The position numbers and the translations under genes are program-made. Positions 11,575-23,480 of a stretch of 64,000 nucleotides of DNA are shown one piece after another (the stretch's first letter is position 1; each line of letters begins with the position of its first letter). The DNA is taken from the NCBI GenBank assembly GCA_021927905.1, contig BLLK01000039.1, positions 101,751 to 165,750 on the forward strand. The letters run 5' to 3'. This DNA comes from Chaetoceros tenuissimus (lineage: Eukaryota > Bacillariophyta > Thalassiosirophyceae > Chaetocerotales > Chaetocerotaceae). A model generated the notes under the pieces. It saw nothing but the letters and a program-made list of their open reading frames with translations. It did not search any database and was not told the origin of the DNA.

Positions 11575-11592
11575 TGACGTCATATGACGTCA
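11575..11592 (-). promoter_or_regulatory. Paired TGACGTCA (CRE/bZIP) palindromes
   Basis: Two perfect 8-bp palindromes at 11575-11582 and 11585-11592, separated by TA, lie about 200-220 bp upstream of the start codon of the SGNH gene. TGACGT elements are known bZIP sites; in diatoms they act as CO2/cAMP-responsive elements in carbonic-anhydrase promoters. Role here is inferred from position. Confidence 0.55.
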
Positions 11593-11914
11593 TCGCGTAT
11601 GTACTAAGCTGGTATGTCCAATACGTACTTTTTAATTTAATCTACGGTTTTATCTCTTCTCGAAAAATGACTTAATTGATGGACTTTTCTTGTTCCCATT
11701 CATTTGCTGCTTCTGAAGATATCTCTGAATACTATCCAATTTATGGCTAAGCTCCAAACCTGATTCTGTGGAGCCTAGAGCTAGACGCAAAGTATCAATT
11801 GTATCAATTGCTTCTGTAATCTCAACATGATGGAACTTGTAAACATTACTGCTGCCCTGGTATTCCAAAAAAAGAGAAATGTTCATGGCTTCCTGATTGA
11901 TTTTCATTTTGCTT

Positions 11915-12280
11915 TTGCTTTCGCTGTGATGGGCTGCTTTGATGGATCTCTCGTGCTTGAATTCGGATTCTACGTCAAATTTTGGACTAGATCAAGAATT
12001 GATACATTAGTATTGGTTGAATGCAAGACTAGAGACTTGCATAGAAACATTGTAGTGAGACTTACCTTCCAAATTGTGTTCAAGTTAATGATTGTTTTGG
12101 TGCTTGCTTTTCGCTGTGATGTGCTGCTTTGATGGATCTCTCGTGCTTGAATTCGGACTTTCCGTCAAAGTTTGGGCTAGATCAAGATATGATACATGAG
12201 TATTGATTGAGTGGAAGATTTAATTCATACATTCAGAAACATTGTAGTGAGACTTACCTTCTCAATTGATTTTATATTAT
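11915..12280 (+). repeat. Diverged tandem duplication, about 180 bp x 2
   Basis: Unit 1 (about 11915-12095) and unit 2 (about 12103-12280) share long stretches such as GGATCTCTCGTGCTTGAATT and AACATTGTAGTGAGACTTAC in the same order. The copies have diverged by substitutions and small indels. No coding function is visible. Confidence 0.8.
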
Positions 12281-13515
12281 GTAGATTTTTAACTGTTGGT
12301 TACAGCACTATTTGAATAAGCACAAAGTGCAATTTGCTCCTTGGAAGGTTGTGTGTGGCTCAGCCTTTGGCTTTTAGCACAAAATGGAAGAAAAATCACC
12401 CCTTTCCTGCTATGGCGAGCGATTGAAAACCATTGAAAAGTATAGTCATTGTTATATTTATGTAGCTAGGTTTATAAAATGAACCATTTATGTAGCTACG
12501 TACAAGCAAATACCAAATACTAACCCAACACGGCCAACTGTGAAAAAAACGCTGGTAGGGTATATGCATCTGAAAGAATATATGGAAAAAGGTATATGGA
12601 TTGCAGAGCTGACTGTAATGATTTTAACTTTCTATTTTAGCTGCTGTGACTTTTTTTAATAGCTTGATTATCAAATCAAGAGAAAATACACGAAAACAAA
12701 TGCTGTGCTGCAATTCTGAGGAGAAACTACCACAGCAAGTCTAATTGCATCTTGACAGGAGTACTAGCTATGAATTATGGCGTTCCTCCCGTCAATGAAT
12801 GCATTTGTTTTATCTATGAACACCTTTCCCAAAGTGCTGTGTCAAAACTCTTTTTCCATACATTTTAAAGAGAGAATGATGTAAAAGCAACAAAAGACCA
12901 CTAACAGTGCAACTTTCGCATAGGTACTTCGATAGCAGTTTATCCAAGCATAGCTACTAAATTGCTTGAAAGCAATAGAAATATCAAAAACTTCTAGTTC
13001 AGATCTTGCAGTACTTGCAGTAGCTGTTGGAATGTTCTTGAAGGCTGTTGAGTTTGAATCTTGTAGCCAATGGTAATTGTTTTGCAATACTCCTGTGCTA
13101 GATTGATTTGATATATTTGTGGAGTGAGTTGAATCAAAATATCTTGTTGTTTGCTTGGTTCATGAAAAGCAAGTGCAGAATATATCCATGCATGTTTTTA
13201 AAGCTGGGATGCTGCTAATATAGGAAATGGGAAGGGTGATAAGATTAAGCAAGTCTGCAAGAAATAGATACCAAGAGAATCAAGTATGATGATATTCATC
13301 ACATAATTAGCATGTGGCTTCTGACTGCTGCTTGCTCAAAATGATGATTATATTTGTTGTTATTTCTGCTGCTTTCTCTTCTACTAGGTAACTCCCCTCC
13401 TCTCACTATTCATTTGTAGTGATTGAGGTGTATCTCTGGCTTACATTCATATGAAGGAAGTGATTGAATAGAGTTGAACCTGTTTAGTCTGTAGGGATGG
13501 TGGAGAAAATCAATA
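12281..13515. other. Intergenic, no gene seen
   Basis: No domain is recognisable. An 81-codon minus-strand frame at 12842-13087 has a hydrophobic C-terminal half but no supporting feature. Confidence 0.4.
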
Positions 13516-13800
13516 TTGCCATTGCTTTCATTGGAAGGAGTTCAATTAAATGTTGATGAGCTGGATGCAAATCGAGACCATGTGTTGATGCTGGCTATTG
13601 TGCAGGAGTTCTATGAGGTGGCTAAGATTTTGGAGAATAAGTGTGATGAAGTAGAAAAGAAGTTGGAGATTGGTTTGAATGGGAAAAGTCCATTTTACAC
13701 TGCCCTAATGGCATGAAGAACAGAAAAGGTGTTTCATTGTCATCAACCCCAGAATGTGCAGCTTTCCAGCAATGAGCAGCTCCACTTCAAGGCACACAGT
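13516..13800 (+). pseudogene. Copia gag fragment related to copia-3
   Basis: The stretch reads LEGVQLNVDELDANRDHVL, close to the corresponding part of the copia-3 gag at about 30165, and similarity continues at DNA level to about 13780 with internal deletions (for example the codons for the WVEWEKS block are lost). It is an isolated relic of the same or a sister family. Confidence 0.75.
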
Positions 13801-14339
13801 TAACATTGAAAGTAAAGAAATTTAATGTAAAAAACATGGAAAGAATTAACACACATACTTCCACCATGAGTGGGAACAATGCACCCAAACAACAATATGG
13901 GTTAAATACATGCAGCTCCCAACACCACCAATATGATCATCCAATATGATCATCCTGAGCTCTCATATAACCCTTCACATGATTTACCTCTTGTTCTTCC
14001 CTACAGGAAGCACATCAGATCCTCCTACCCCGCAAACAATATTTCCTACATCTCCAAACTCCAGGACACCCACAAAAAACACTGGCCAATTTCAGGTATG
14101 TCTGACAAAAACACTCAAACAACTTCAACCCCATCCCTTGATGGAACTGCAACCACAGAAACAATCCATTCATCATACAGAGTCTCATCAAAGACTGTGG
14201 AGGAACCTCAAAAAGCCCTATCAGATAAGAACACAATCACCTACAAAAATGGTATGTAGTTTGTATCCTTGATGTTCAAAGAACATAGCCATTTGTCCCA
14301 ATTTGTTCAGTATTGGTAGAACTTCTGGCATTCATCTTT
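13801..14339. other. Intergenic; Pro/Thr-rich open frames without support
   Basis: Two overlapping plus frames (13933-14259 and 13946-14272) are open but compositionally simple, with no recognisable domain. Possibly decayed retroelement DNA. Confidence 0.35.
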
Positions 14340-14861
14340 TGCATGCTTGCCTTTTCATCCACTACACCAGGTGCCAAAGGGAATAAGTCCACATGTGTGC
14401 CTCTCATGTTTTCATGTACAGCTGAGTGGAGTCTACCATAGTCAACATATCAATGAAGCTGTCTGCTCCTATGATTCGCATAAACTTATGCCAATTCATT
14501 CATCTCTTAATGGTTCACTTACTCCTTTCATAAGGAAAGATACTGTTGTTTCCATGTCTGGTCTACTTCTTTTAATTGCACATAGTACCATTGGTATATA
14601 TCTCCTAAAGATATCTGCTTACTTTTCATCTAGCTTCCTTGACTTCCTGTCAATTTTAAACAAATTATTTCCAGCTGGGTTAGCATATTCTTTGGAGAGC
14701 TCAATACCTAGCTCCTCTTCAAGGTCGTTGATCATGTTCTTCAGATACTGTACAGTTCCAATTGACGCTTTGCTATCGTAAAAGATTCTCAATTCCATGC
14801 CTAGGAAGCTTAGTACTTTGCCACATTCAACTTGGAGGCCCGGAAAATAGCTTTCAACCAT
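14340..14861 (-). pseudogene. Copia RT C-terminal fragment
   Basis: The minus frame 14861-14619 carries KVLSFLGMELRI, YLKNMINDLEEE and ANPAGNNLFKID, matching the region after the YVDD block in a diatom-type copia RT ('LGM', 'TPA.n.LF'). Past an in-frame stop, similarity continues in shifted frames to about 14340 with CAIKRSRPDMETTVSFL, the 'KRARPDI' block. It is an orphan scrap of a family different from copia-2 next to it. Confidence 0.65.
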
Positions 14862-15607
14862 GTCTATGCATTAGAATTCACTTAAAGGGGAAATTCTTTT
14901 CACACAAACAGAGACTCTAGGCCTACAAGAATCTGCTTGTTGCTAGTATTAGAGCGGAGGGAACAGCACCAATCAAATGCTGTACACTGTCCGCGTATGA
15001 GTTGTATAATATAGATAAGAAGCTAACTAAGAGAACAAGTTAGATTCAGAGTGTATGTTGATTGTGAGCTTATAGTTAGTTGACTACTGTTTGAGTTCCT
15101 CATTGAGTTCCTCAGAGCTTGATTGAACTTCAGGTGTCAAGAGATCAGACACAGGCATCTCGAGAGGATCAGCCAATGAAATTTGAATGCTTTCTTTGAA
15201 CTTTCAATTTAAACTCTGCTATTGGACGGACTCAAATTTACGTACTAGGTATCAGAGGTATGTACTTGTGTATAAGCTTTACTGAGGAGCTTATAGAACA
15301 ATGTATTGTAGTTAGATGCTCTAACTAATAAGTTGTTGATATGTAAATACAGTGAATGTAGTTTTATGAGAAATGACGTGACAACATCGCTAGGAATGCT
15401 ATCAGGCCATTTCTTGATTGGTGCGACATCGAATATTGAACATTGACGTGTGTCATTGGTAGGAAATATGTAGACATGAATATTATGTAAGTACGAGGAT
15501 AGTGGATGGTGAATAAAGTGCCCTGTTACAGTAAGCTTAGCGATTGTTAAGAAAGTCAAATTTGACTCTCCCTCCAATGCTAAACCAATTGTTATGGGCG
15601 CAATGAG
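14862..15607. other. Intergenic / possible copia LTR remnants
   Basis: On the minus strand GGAGGGAGAG at 15567-15576 sits directly downstream of the copia-2 RNase H and looks like its polypurine tract, so DNA to the left may be a decayed 3' LTR. On the plus strand GGTATCAGAG at 15248-15257 resembles the classic copia initiator-tRNA primer site. LTR borders could not be fixed. Confidence 0.35.
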
Positions 15608-15937
15608 TCACCAGCCTTGGACTAGCTCTCCAATGTTTGGAAGATTCTTTGTGAGGTAGTCAGCTTCTTGAGTTTCTGTTGGACAGTAGATTACAGAAAT
15701 GTCGCAAGATGAAGAGCCAATTGGTTGTCTTCGTGAACCAGGCACATCCAGAGATGAGCACATTTCTTTGAGAAGGGAGCATACTGGGATAAGAGCTCGC
15801 ATGGCTTGGCTTAGAGCATAATATTCTGCTTCAGCGGTGCTGAGACAGATGCAGTCCATGAGTTGTGATTTCCAAATATGTGGATAACCACAGAACTTAA
15901 TGATGTAGCCAGCTCGAGAGCAAACTGACGAAGTCAT
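15608..15937 (-). pseudogene. Copia RNase H (copia-2)
   Basis: AGYIIKFCGYPHIWKSQLMD followed by CLSTAEAEYYALSQAMRALI is the diagnostic copia RNase H signature, with the catalytic Glu in AEAEY retained. DYLTKNLP near the end corresponds to the conserved 'AD.lTK.L' terminus of copia polyproteins. The natural start is missing because the RT upstream is broken. Confidence 0.8.
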
Positions 15938-17118
15938 TTCTGGAGGATCGATGTTGTACAGACCACAGAAGTTTGCATCTACAAAGCAGTCAAGCGATAA
16001 CTTTTTTGGTACACGAAGTATGGTACCATTGTTGATGGTGCCTTTTAAGTATCAGATGATTCTTTTGACTGCTGATGAATTCGATTGCTTAGGACTGTGA
16101 GTAAAATGAGCTACTTGTGAAACAGCTACGGTGATGTCTGGTCGTGTGTTGTTGCTTAAATAGAGGAGCATACCTACGACGCTTGGGTAACTCCATGGCT
16201 CTGACATAGGAACTACATAGGAACTCCCTCTTGGTTGATCCCCAAGTCTTTATTCAAGGCTGGAGTTGAGGCTACTGTGCAATTGTTCATGCCAGTGGCA
16301 AGGAGAATCTTCTTGTTGAGGCCTGATTGGTTAGCTAAAGTACTACCATCAGGATTGTCTGTGTACTTTATACCTAAGTATTCAGCAAAGGATTCTTCTT
16401 TGGTTAATTTTAAGAAAGTCAAATTCGACTCTATGACATTATAAATGACCTTTGTGTCTTCGTGGGATAGGAAATTGTGTCAACATACCAACCAATTGTA
16501 CACTTTTTTTTGTTTGCCACACACCTATCAACTGGGTTAAGTTTGAACCAATTCTCTAGCAACACTTCTGTGAATAGAGAATACCAGAGGAGAGCAGACT
16601 CAATCATTCCATATAGTGCCTTTAGTATTTGCATATAAAGTACCAGTTGTCCATCTTCATAGATTATGTCTTGTTTGTACTTGGGATTAACGTCACACAT
16701 GATCTTGACGAATTCACAAAAGTTTGAATTTATCTTCTCCTAGTTCTGCATGTAAATATGCACCATGTACATCAAAGATTGCAAAATCTCTTTTCTCTAC
16801 TGCTGCAAAGAGTATAAGTTCCATGAGCGATTCTATCCTGAGTGGTGGTGAAGATGCCTCTTCTCTTGGCACAAACTTGCAGTGTGGTGCTCCATTTGCA
16901 CATGCTCTACCTTTGATCTTTTTGCATCTTTTCTTCTTGATGAGATTTACGGCTCTTAAGGCCTTTCTCTTAAGTTCTCTTGTCAATTTTAACTTGTCAA
17001 AACAACCAACCACTTTAGGGTTAGGGTTAAGGTTAGGGTGAGGAATTTGTTTATATTCTTTGAACATCACAGCAACAGCCTCTTCTCCAAATTCTTTGAT
17101 ACCTTGTTTTGCTGACAT
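15938..17118 (-). pseudogene. Copia reverse transcriptase (copia-2)
   Basis: Frames at 16714-17118, 16431-16700, 16213-16422 and about 15938-16200 read in series. Blocks seen: KKIKGRACANGAPHCKF, AIFDVHGAYLHAEL (catalytic Asp), ILKALYGMIESALLWYSL ('LYGLKQ'-like), WYVDTISY, where the YxDD motif has lost its second Asp, then FAEYLGIKY and NNTRPDITVAVSQ. The degraded YVDT and the frame breaks show it is dead. The N-terminal segment contains an in-frame telomere-like insertion (HPNLNPNPK). Confidence 0.75.
17015..17038 (+). repeat. Interstitial telomere-like tract inside copia-2 RT
   Basis: TTAGGG, TTAGGG, TTAAGG, TTAGGG in a row. The tract keeps the RT reading frame open on the other strand. Confidence 0.85.
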
Positions 17119-17355
17119 TTGATTAAATAGTACATGTAGTGCAGAGTCAAAGAGGAGCTCTTTATCATTTTGTTGAGGATCTTGTTGACATCGATCTCTC
17201 TATGAATTGTAGTTTGCCATGTGGATTAGGCTCATTGAAAGTGGCATCATATGTTTTCTCTTTTTGAGAAGAATGTGATACTGTGAGTCTTTCTGGAGCT
17301 CGAGTGTTACGTTGTGGTCTGGAGGAGGAGTTGTTGTAGTTGTCGCTTCTATAGC

Positions 17356-17700
17356 TTAGACATCATTACCAGTGTTGGGGGTATCAATAGCATCATCATC
17401 ATCTTCAATATCAATAACATGGTCTGTGTTGTTGGAAATGGAGCCATCATCATCTTGGATAGATGTGTTACCACTGTCATCATCATTGTCCTGTGATTGG
17501 GCACTGATGTCATTGTGCATCATTGCTGTTGCTTTTATTGTCTGATTCATTCTTGTCATATGCACTGTTGTCGTCACTACTGAGATCATCATTTTTGTTG
17601 GTAGAATCATCATCTATCACAGTTCTGGTACAGTTCTCTCTCCTTGATTTTGGAGGATTTTTTCTTATACAGTTAAAATAGGGACACCAAGCTCCCACTC
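17356..17700 (-). pseudogene. Acidic linker of copia-2
   Basis: Asp/Asn/Ser-rich, low-complexity coding stretch in two overlapping frames between integrase and RT. Such acidic spacers are usual in copia polyproteins. No domain. Confidence 0.5.
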
Positions 17701-17917
17701 AAAAATTTGAACACCATCATTATCTAGATAATCTGCTCCTTCATTTTCAGCAAGTAAACTCAGTCAGAAATGGGAAGTTCAGTCCAGATAAAAGAGTGGA
17801 GACGCTTACCAGTTTCCAGACTCATAAAGAAATAGCCACTTTGTTCATTTGAAGGGTGTAGAGTGATTGCAGAAACTGTGCATAACTTGAACGTTGTTGG
17901 TTGTTGGGACTTTTACT

Positions 17918-18420
17918 TCACAATATGCGCTCACAATTGAGTTTTCCATGTTCTAAGATCATAGTGCTGATATCACAAGATATTGCATGTTTATTAGGGA
18001 AATCATTCATGACTTTGATTAAGTCTTCCAAGAATTCATCTATCATAAGCTTTGGTACTCTCAGATGTGGAAGATCTGACCATACACATCTGGTTCTTTC
18101 CTTGATTGAATGGATTTCTCTCTCTATACCTCCAACCTGTTGGTCTGCACCATAAATGTTTACAGCAGTACTAATCTTTCCACAGAGTTTTTCAAATCTA
18201 TTGTCTCCATTTACTACTTTGACCTTGAAACCTCTCTCCCTGATCTTCTCTTTCACCTTTTTGATTCCATTGATGACTGCTGTTGGACCACGTTTGTATC
18301 ATATTTTCCCATTTTTATCTCATTTGCTGATGTGTTTAAAGGATTGTATTGCTCTAAATATCATTGCAGACATAACACTACCACCAATGACATTTCTTAT
18401 TCCACAATCAAGCACATAAG
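17918..18420 (-). pseudogene. Copia integrase (copia-2)
   Basis: The frame 18256-17918 contains VVNGDNRFEKL (second catalytic Asp), ADQQVGGIEREIHSIKERTR (the catalytic Glu in IERE) and FLEDLIKVMNDFPNK. This 'D.aF / hv..iER.iR.iKER.R' pattern is typical of the copia integrases I know from diatoms and other stramenopiles. Similarity extends upstream in a broken frame to about 18420. The first catalytic Asp region is decayed. Confidence 0.75.
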
Positions 18421-19758
18421 CAAAATATACTTGCGTCCTAGTATGTGTTTGGTGGCCATGTACAGTATTACACTGTACACATTTGGGTTAGATTTCGTCA
18501 CACAATCGAGGGTCCGAAAAAGTATTTTAAGTCACTCTTTTTTGGCACACTCACACACTAGCGTTGTCTTTACTCTCTTTTTAGTCTTTAAGGATAGCAG
18601 CTGACTTGGGGCTTACAACTGTGGTAAGTAGGCATAATAATCAAATATGGCAAAAAATGTAGGAGCAGTAGATTAAAAATCTAATAACAATGTACTTATG
18701 GCCTCTCTTTTTGATGTATAAATTGATTTAATATTTAACATAAAATTACCATGATTATGATTATCTTATGAAAGGAATCCTCTGATTGCCAAATGGTATC
18801 TTTTAAAATTTCAATGCAGACCAAATGGATCAAGTCAGCTGTGTCAGCAAACCTAAAGAAGAGAGCAGAAACCTTCAGCAAACTAGGCTAGAGGGTAATG
18901 AAAATGCTGTTGGGGCTTATGTCCTTCCAACTGAATGGAGACCAATCCATTCATGTCATGTAAAAAATTGTTATTAGTGAATGTGCCAATTGGAGCGTCC
19001 ATATGTAGTTCTCTAACAGAAAGAATAAGTAAGAGAAATTTCTTTTTTGTTTCTGTTGGTAAATCTTCAATAGTATTGAGGTCTAATTGAAAGTGATGTG
19101 AATAAATGTAACATAGAAGGGAATGGTCCCCTGAATTCATCATTTGTGATTTGTGATTGAATTGTGCAGCAGTCTGTTTCTTTCTGCCAAATTTGACATG
19201 CGTAGGCTAAGCCATACCTGTATGTCTTGAGATAAGCTGCAAATAATGTGAAAATTAATTTCAAGGTAGATGAGGAAATTCATGAAGCAGTAGAAATGGG
19301 AAATGAAGTTGATAATGAAGTTGATAATGAAGTTGATTCAGAAACTGACAGTCATTTCTTCGACTTTTGGGAACATGCTCTTGATGAATCTGATCAGATG
19401 TTTAGAAGTGATGAGATAATAAAAGATGATAAATCCAAGAAATTTATGGCTGATATCATTGGTGCAGTGTAGACACAGCTTAAATATGAGGAGACCATTG
19501 ATGGTGCTGATCCAACATTTCTGCTGAAGATGATTTCAACTCTCATTTTATCTGATCTTTTCTTCAAAGTGGCCCTAGAAACACAGTATTTCCCCTGCTA
19601 GCTAGTATGATACTTCAAAATGTGTTTTATAATATAAAGCGAAGACCTAGTCATCCTTTTTATTTCTTAGAAAGGGGTACTAGGAGAGCATTCATACTAT
19701 CGATAGAAGCGAATTCAAGCTTTTGATCATGTATTTAGCACCTATTAAAATGCATATA
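18421..19758. other. Intergenic, no gene supported
   Basis: Short open frames at 18883-19143 (minus) and 19248-19472 (plus; acidic, with a triplicated VDNE-like unit) have no recognisable domain. The DNA may hold the decayed 5' part of copia-2, but no gag motif or LTR was found. Confidence 0.4.
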
Positions 19759-19926
19759 ACTTAAGAGCTGGTTCGCGTAACAACGTACAATTTCTTGTCA
19801 CAAATCCAAAAATGAAGTCTTCTTGCGAAGCTCCAAAACCAATAATCGATACATGTAATAAAACCTAAATTAAAATCCGCATCGATTAAGGTACTTATTA
19901 GCTTATCTCATCTGGCCGTTTTTGAG
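19759..19926 (+). repeat. Left terminal inverted repeat
   Basis: 168 bp. Shares with the right repeat the 16-bp tip, CGTAACAAC, TTGTCACAAATCCAAAAATG, AAATTAAAATCCGCATCGAT and GGCCGTTTTTGAG in order. It has about 40 extra bases in the middle relative to the right repeat. Confidence 0.85.
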
Positions 19927-20385
19927 AAATGAACTGTTATAAAACAGGCTCTTCACTTTATGCCCTTCATTCGGGCGTCAAATACGTTATGAAAATAAGC
20001 CTGTCGAAATCGATGAAGCATACCTTCTTACTAAATAGAATACGCTTGTTCTAATGATGGTAATTGATTTTTGCCTAGGTATTTTGTTTTCAGGTGCATT
20101 CGACTACCCAAAAGCACTAATATTTGAGTTGTGACAAGGTCAATCCCCATACGTATATTTTTGTACCAAGTATGCTCATACGCTCTTGTCTGTCCACCAT
20201 TCCTTTTTTGCTTCTACCGAAATCTCTCTCTCCTTTGAGATATCTTTTCTTTTTCTAGTGATAGTTCTATTTATCAATCGTCAGTGCCTATCAACCTAGT
20301 CTGCAAGTATTGTTCTGAATGTTCTAAGAGTTCCTTGCTCCTAGACCCCGCCTGGTCAGGACTGACTCCCTTTGCATTGTAGGTT

Positions 20386-20463
20386 CATTGCCAACATTCA
20401 TGAGCAACTAGCTAGTCTTGATGACAATGGAGCGAGGATGATAGAAGAAGCCTACAAGAAATA
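20386..20463 (+). other. Possible short plus-strand terminal exon
   Basis: After a TTGTAG acceptor-like site the plus strand reads 25 codons ending in a stop (starts FIANIHEQLASLDDNG). It sits inside the transposon, opposite to the transposase. It could be the 3' end of a second element gene, but nothing upstream confirms it. Confidence 0.2.
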
Positions 20464-20497
20464 GTGAACTCTTTTGTAAGTATTGATTTATATACAA

Positions 20498-23480
20498 TTA
20501 CAAAATACTTTTCCTTGCATCTGATCTCATTTTGCTCTTGATAGTGCTAATTTTGGTACTGATCTTACTGGCATTATCCGAATTCATAATTTCCGGATTT
20601 TGATCTTCAAACTTTTCCATCGCCCTTCTTATGAGATCCTTCGGTTTAGCATCAATGTTTCCATATAAACTTTTTTTGATTGATTCTATGACTGCATTGG
20701 GCAGAACAAAGTCAGCCCTACATCTTCCACCTGTGCCTGTGCTGCCATTCCTGTCTTGCTGAAGCGTATAGCTGATGTAATTTTTTATGGCACTTTCAAA
20801 AGATAAGATATATTCTCTTCCAGGATAGTCCTCCTTCAGCTTTTCAATCATTGCGGCAGCGGACATCTTGTCACGAGATCTGTCTCTACCTCTTTGGATC
20901 ATCGCATCTAACTTCAATTTGATTTCTGGTGTCAGGTATTTTACCGAAGACGCTTCATCAGCGTTGCCTCTCCTTGCGTAACCAGGAAAAGGCAATTCTT
21001 TGTCCTTCATTACATAGGATGACGCTTCTTGATATTTTGCTTCCAACTCGTCATCTCCATTGGTAGTATCAATAAGCTCAAATGCAGTGCTTTGAGAATA
21101 TTCTTTGGCATATTGCATCGCAACTGCCAATATGGTACGTTTAGCTATATTCTCATCTTCACTTTGTTTTGAAGACTTGTTCCTTTCTTTTCGAGTTTGG
21201 TTGGGGGTAGATAGATCTTGGGGATTGCTACTTATCAAGAGTACTTTAACACCAGATAACATATTGCTTGCGCTGAATGATGGATGTACTGGAGACTGCA
21301 AGACTACTTCTGAAGTTTGCTCATCATCGTTATCATCATCGTTATCATCGTCGTTATCATCATCCAAGTCAACGTCGTCACTTTCATAGTGAAAGTCTTC
21401 TGAATCTGATTCTACTTCATCAAAGTCGCTATCATCATCACTATCATCATCACCATCTGAATCAGAAGGTAAGTTCATACCAAGAGCTATGTTTATCTTG
21501 TTTTTCCCATTCTCATCTGGCTCAACAGTTGCTTTCTCTCCAATCATGCAATCAAAGTTGATAGCTAGACCTTGTCCAGAATAAGCAATAGAAGTAAATG
21601 TAAATCTGAAATCTTTGAAAGCCTCTTTCACTTCATCAATGTTTGACCAATCTTCTTATGTAATCTTTGTTGTTGGAGGCTTGAATTGGATTTCATTCTT
21701 TCTTGTCACAAACTTCTTGATTTCTTTTGTTGTTGGTTCAATAAACTTGAGTAATTCATCCATACGTTGAAAATCCACTTCAAGTAATTGGATGACTCCA
21801 TTCTTTGTTCCACCTTTATAGATAAGTGCACTTGCCAGGTTACCAGCTGTCTTGATCCTGACTATCCTGTTTTGCCTATCCGTTTTCTTTATTCCTCTAC
21901 TTAGTCGATTTTTTTGTTCAGCACCGCGTACATCTGATGGTCCTTTCCCATCCATTGTTTCAGTAAAGATGAGTTGTCTCACAAAAATGTCACCCTTCAA
22001 TTTTGCATTTAGTAATGCAACTGCAGTAACAAGGGCTGTATTCTGGTAACACATCGCATTGTCACTCTGGAAAATGATTTCTTTGACCTTTGGTAGAACG
22101 TCCATGGTATGTACAAGCAAAGCTTCTAGAAATGAGAAGACCACAGATACGTCTTGCTTATTACTGCCCTCCATGACCTGGTCAAAGTATATAGTTTTCT
22201 CTACTGCTTTTTGTAAGGTCTTATCCCATACATAGGTTTCCGTAGCGTCAAATTGAAGAGACATTCCACGTTTTCCAAAGTAATCTATCTGCGATTCTCG
22301 ACTAGAATATTCTATTTCTCTGTCGGTCCAGTCACAAGTTTTCTTAGCGATAGGACAGTCATCCTGTATTACTTCACAACTCAATTTCATCATTTTTTTC
22401 AATTCTTTGATTGCATTCCTTTGATTCATCTTCCTTGCCGTTGCTCTTATAAAAGCTTCAAATTGATTCCTAGCATTACCAACAAGTGCTCCCCCATCAT
22501 CAAAATCTTGTTGAGTAAGGTTTCTTTTACAGTAGTCGACAGAGCTGCACTTTGTTTCTTCTAAAAGATTATCAATCTGACTCAGGAGATGAAAAGGAAA
22601 TTTGCATCCATTACACGATACAGGATTGAACTTCATTGTTTGATCCGTATTGGAGCATACTACACATGTATTCAACTTACGGCATTTTCCATTTGCACCA
22701 TGTGTCAGAGTCAGAGAGGGTTTGTTCAGTGCATGACCGAGACTGTGGAAGCCTATACTATCTTCTCTCAGCATGTGTAAGCGCAGCCGTATCTTGAGGA
22801 AATCTCTCACAGTGGTCAATTTGTTGGATAGCTGCTTGTACTGTGGGGATGTATTCGATACAAAAATCTTATCAAAAAACATCTGAAGCCGTTCAATCGT
22901 TTCGTCCACTAAAATGTGTGTGATGTAATTAGCACAAGTGGTCTGCTTGAAATCCCTACTCGTGATTGCTGTTACTACTTCATAAAATACAGAACGATGG
23001 ATCATTTTCTTTTCTTGCTCTTCTTTTGGTAGATTGGAGAATCGTTTTTTGTATTCTTCATATATAAGTTGTCCTAGATATAACTTCCTCTGAAGAATCT
23101 AGTTTGATAGTCTTTGAGTTCCAAGATAAAAGTTGTACCATGTTGGTGCTTAGAATAAAGCGTATGGCATCATGAATAACCTCTTTGTCTTTACATAGCC
23201 AAGAAAATTTGTCGACAATAATATTCTTTCCATCCCAAATATATTGCAAATCCTCCAATGCATTCCTGTTTGCTCTTCTACTGATATTCATGCCTAAAGC
23301 ATGTTTGACAACACACGCAATAGTTCGCTTCTCAACAGAACCTTTCTTCGCGCTGTAATAAAGATCAAGAACAGAATCTTGAATTCTTTCTAGATTGTAT
23401 TCTACCTTGTTCTTTCTACAAATATAGAAACCAAGCTCTTGAATTAAGCATAAATGATTGGCAGGATAATAATAATAAGA
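20498..23480 (-). pseudogene. Transposase-like gene, catalytic and C-terminal part
   Basis: Three frames read as one gene: about 23480-23058, then after a +/-1 shift near 23070 the stretch 23100-21659, then after a single in-frame TAA at 21656-21658 the stretch 21655-20498. The middle part has a Cys pair region (CVVCSNT, CNGCKFPF), then LQFDATETYVWD, IIFQSDNAMCYQNTALV and TETMDGKGPSDVRGAEQKN. Spacing and context fit an RNase H-fold DDE/DDD transposase: candidate catalytic residues are the Asp in LQFDA, the Asp in QSDNA and an acidic residue in the GKGPSD block. The C-terminal part has a long Asp/Ser-rich run and a basic helical tail. No close family can be named. Only two lesions in nearly 3 kb suggest recent inactivation or sequencing error. 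Confidence 0.6.

Larger units (their letters stand above)
15608..18420 (-). mobile_element. Decayed Ty1/copia retrotransposon (copia-2)
   Basis: Minus-strand order: integrase (about 18420-17918), acidic linker (17700-17356), RT (17118-16210), a stretch with post-RT blocks, RNase H (15937-15608). Several stops and frameshifts break it. The integrase is of the stramenopile/diatom type. LTRs were not resolved. Copia-2 has the opposite orientation to copia-1 and is not closely similar to it. Confidence 0.75.

Noticed and set aside
14347-14781. 144-codon plus-strand open frame
   Set aside because: Antisense shadow of a copia RT fragment that reads well on the minus strand.
15248-15257. GGTATCAGAG as a copia primer-binding site
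   Set aside because: Resembles the classic site, but no LTR end precedes it and the adjoining copia-2 is on the other strand; mentioned only as a possibility.
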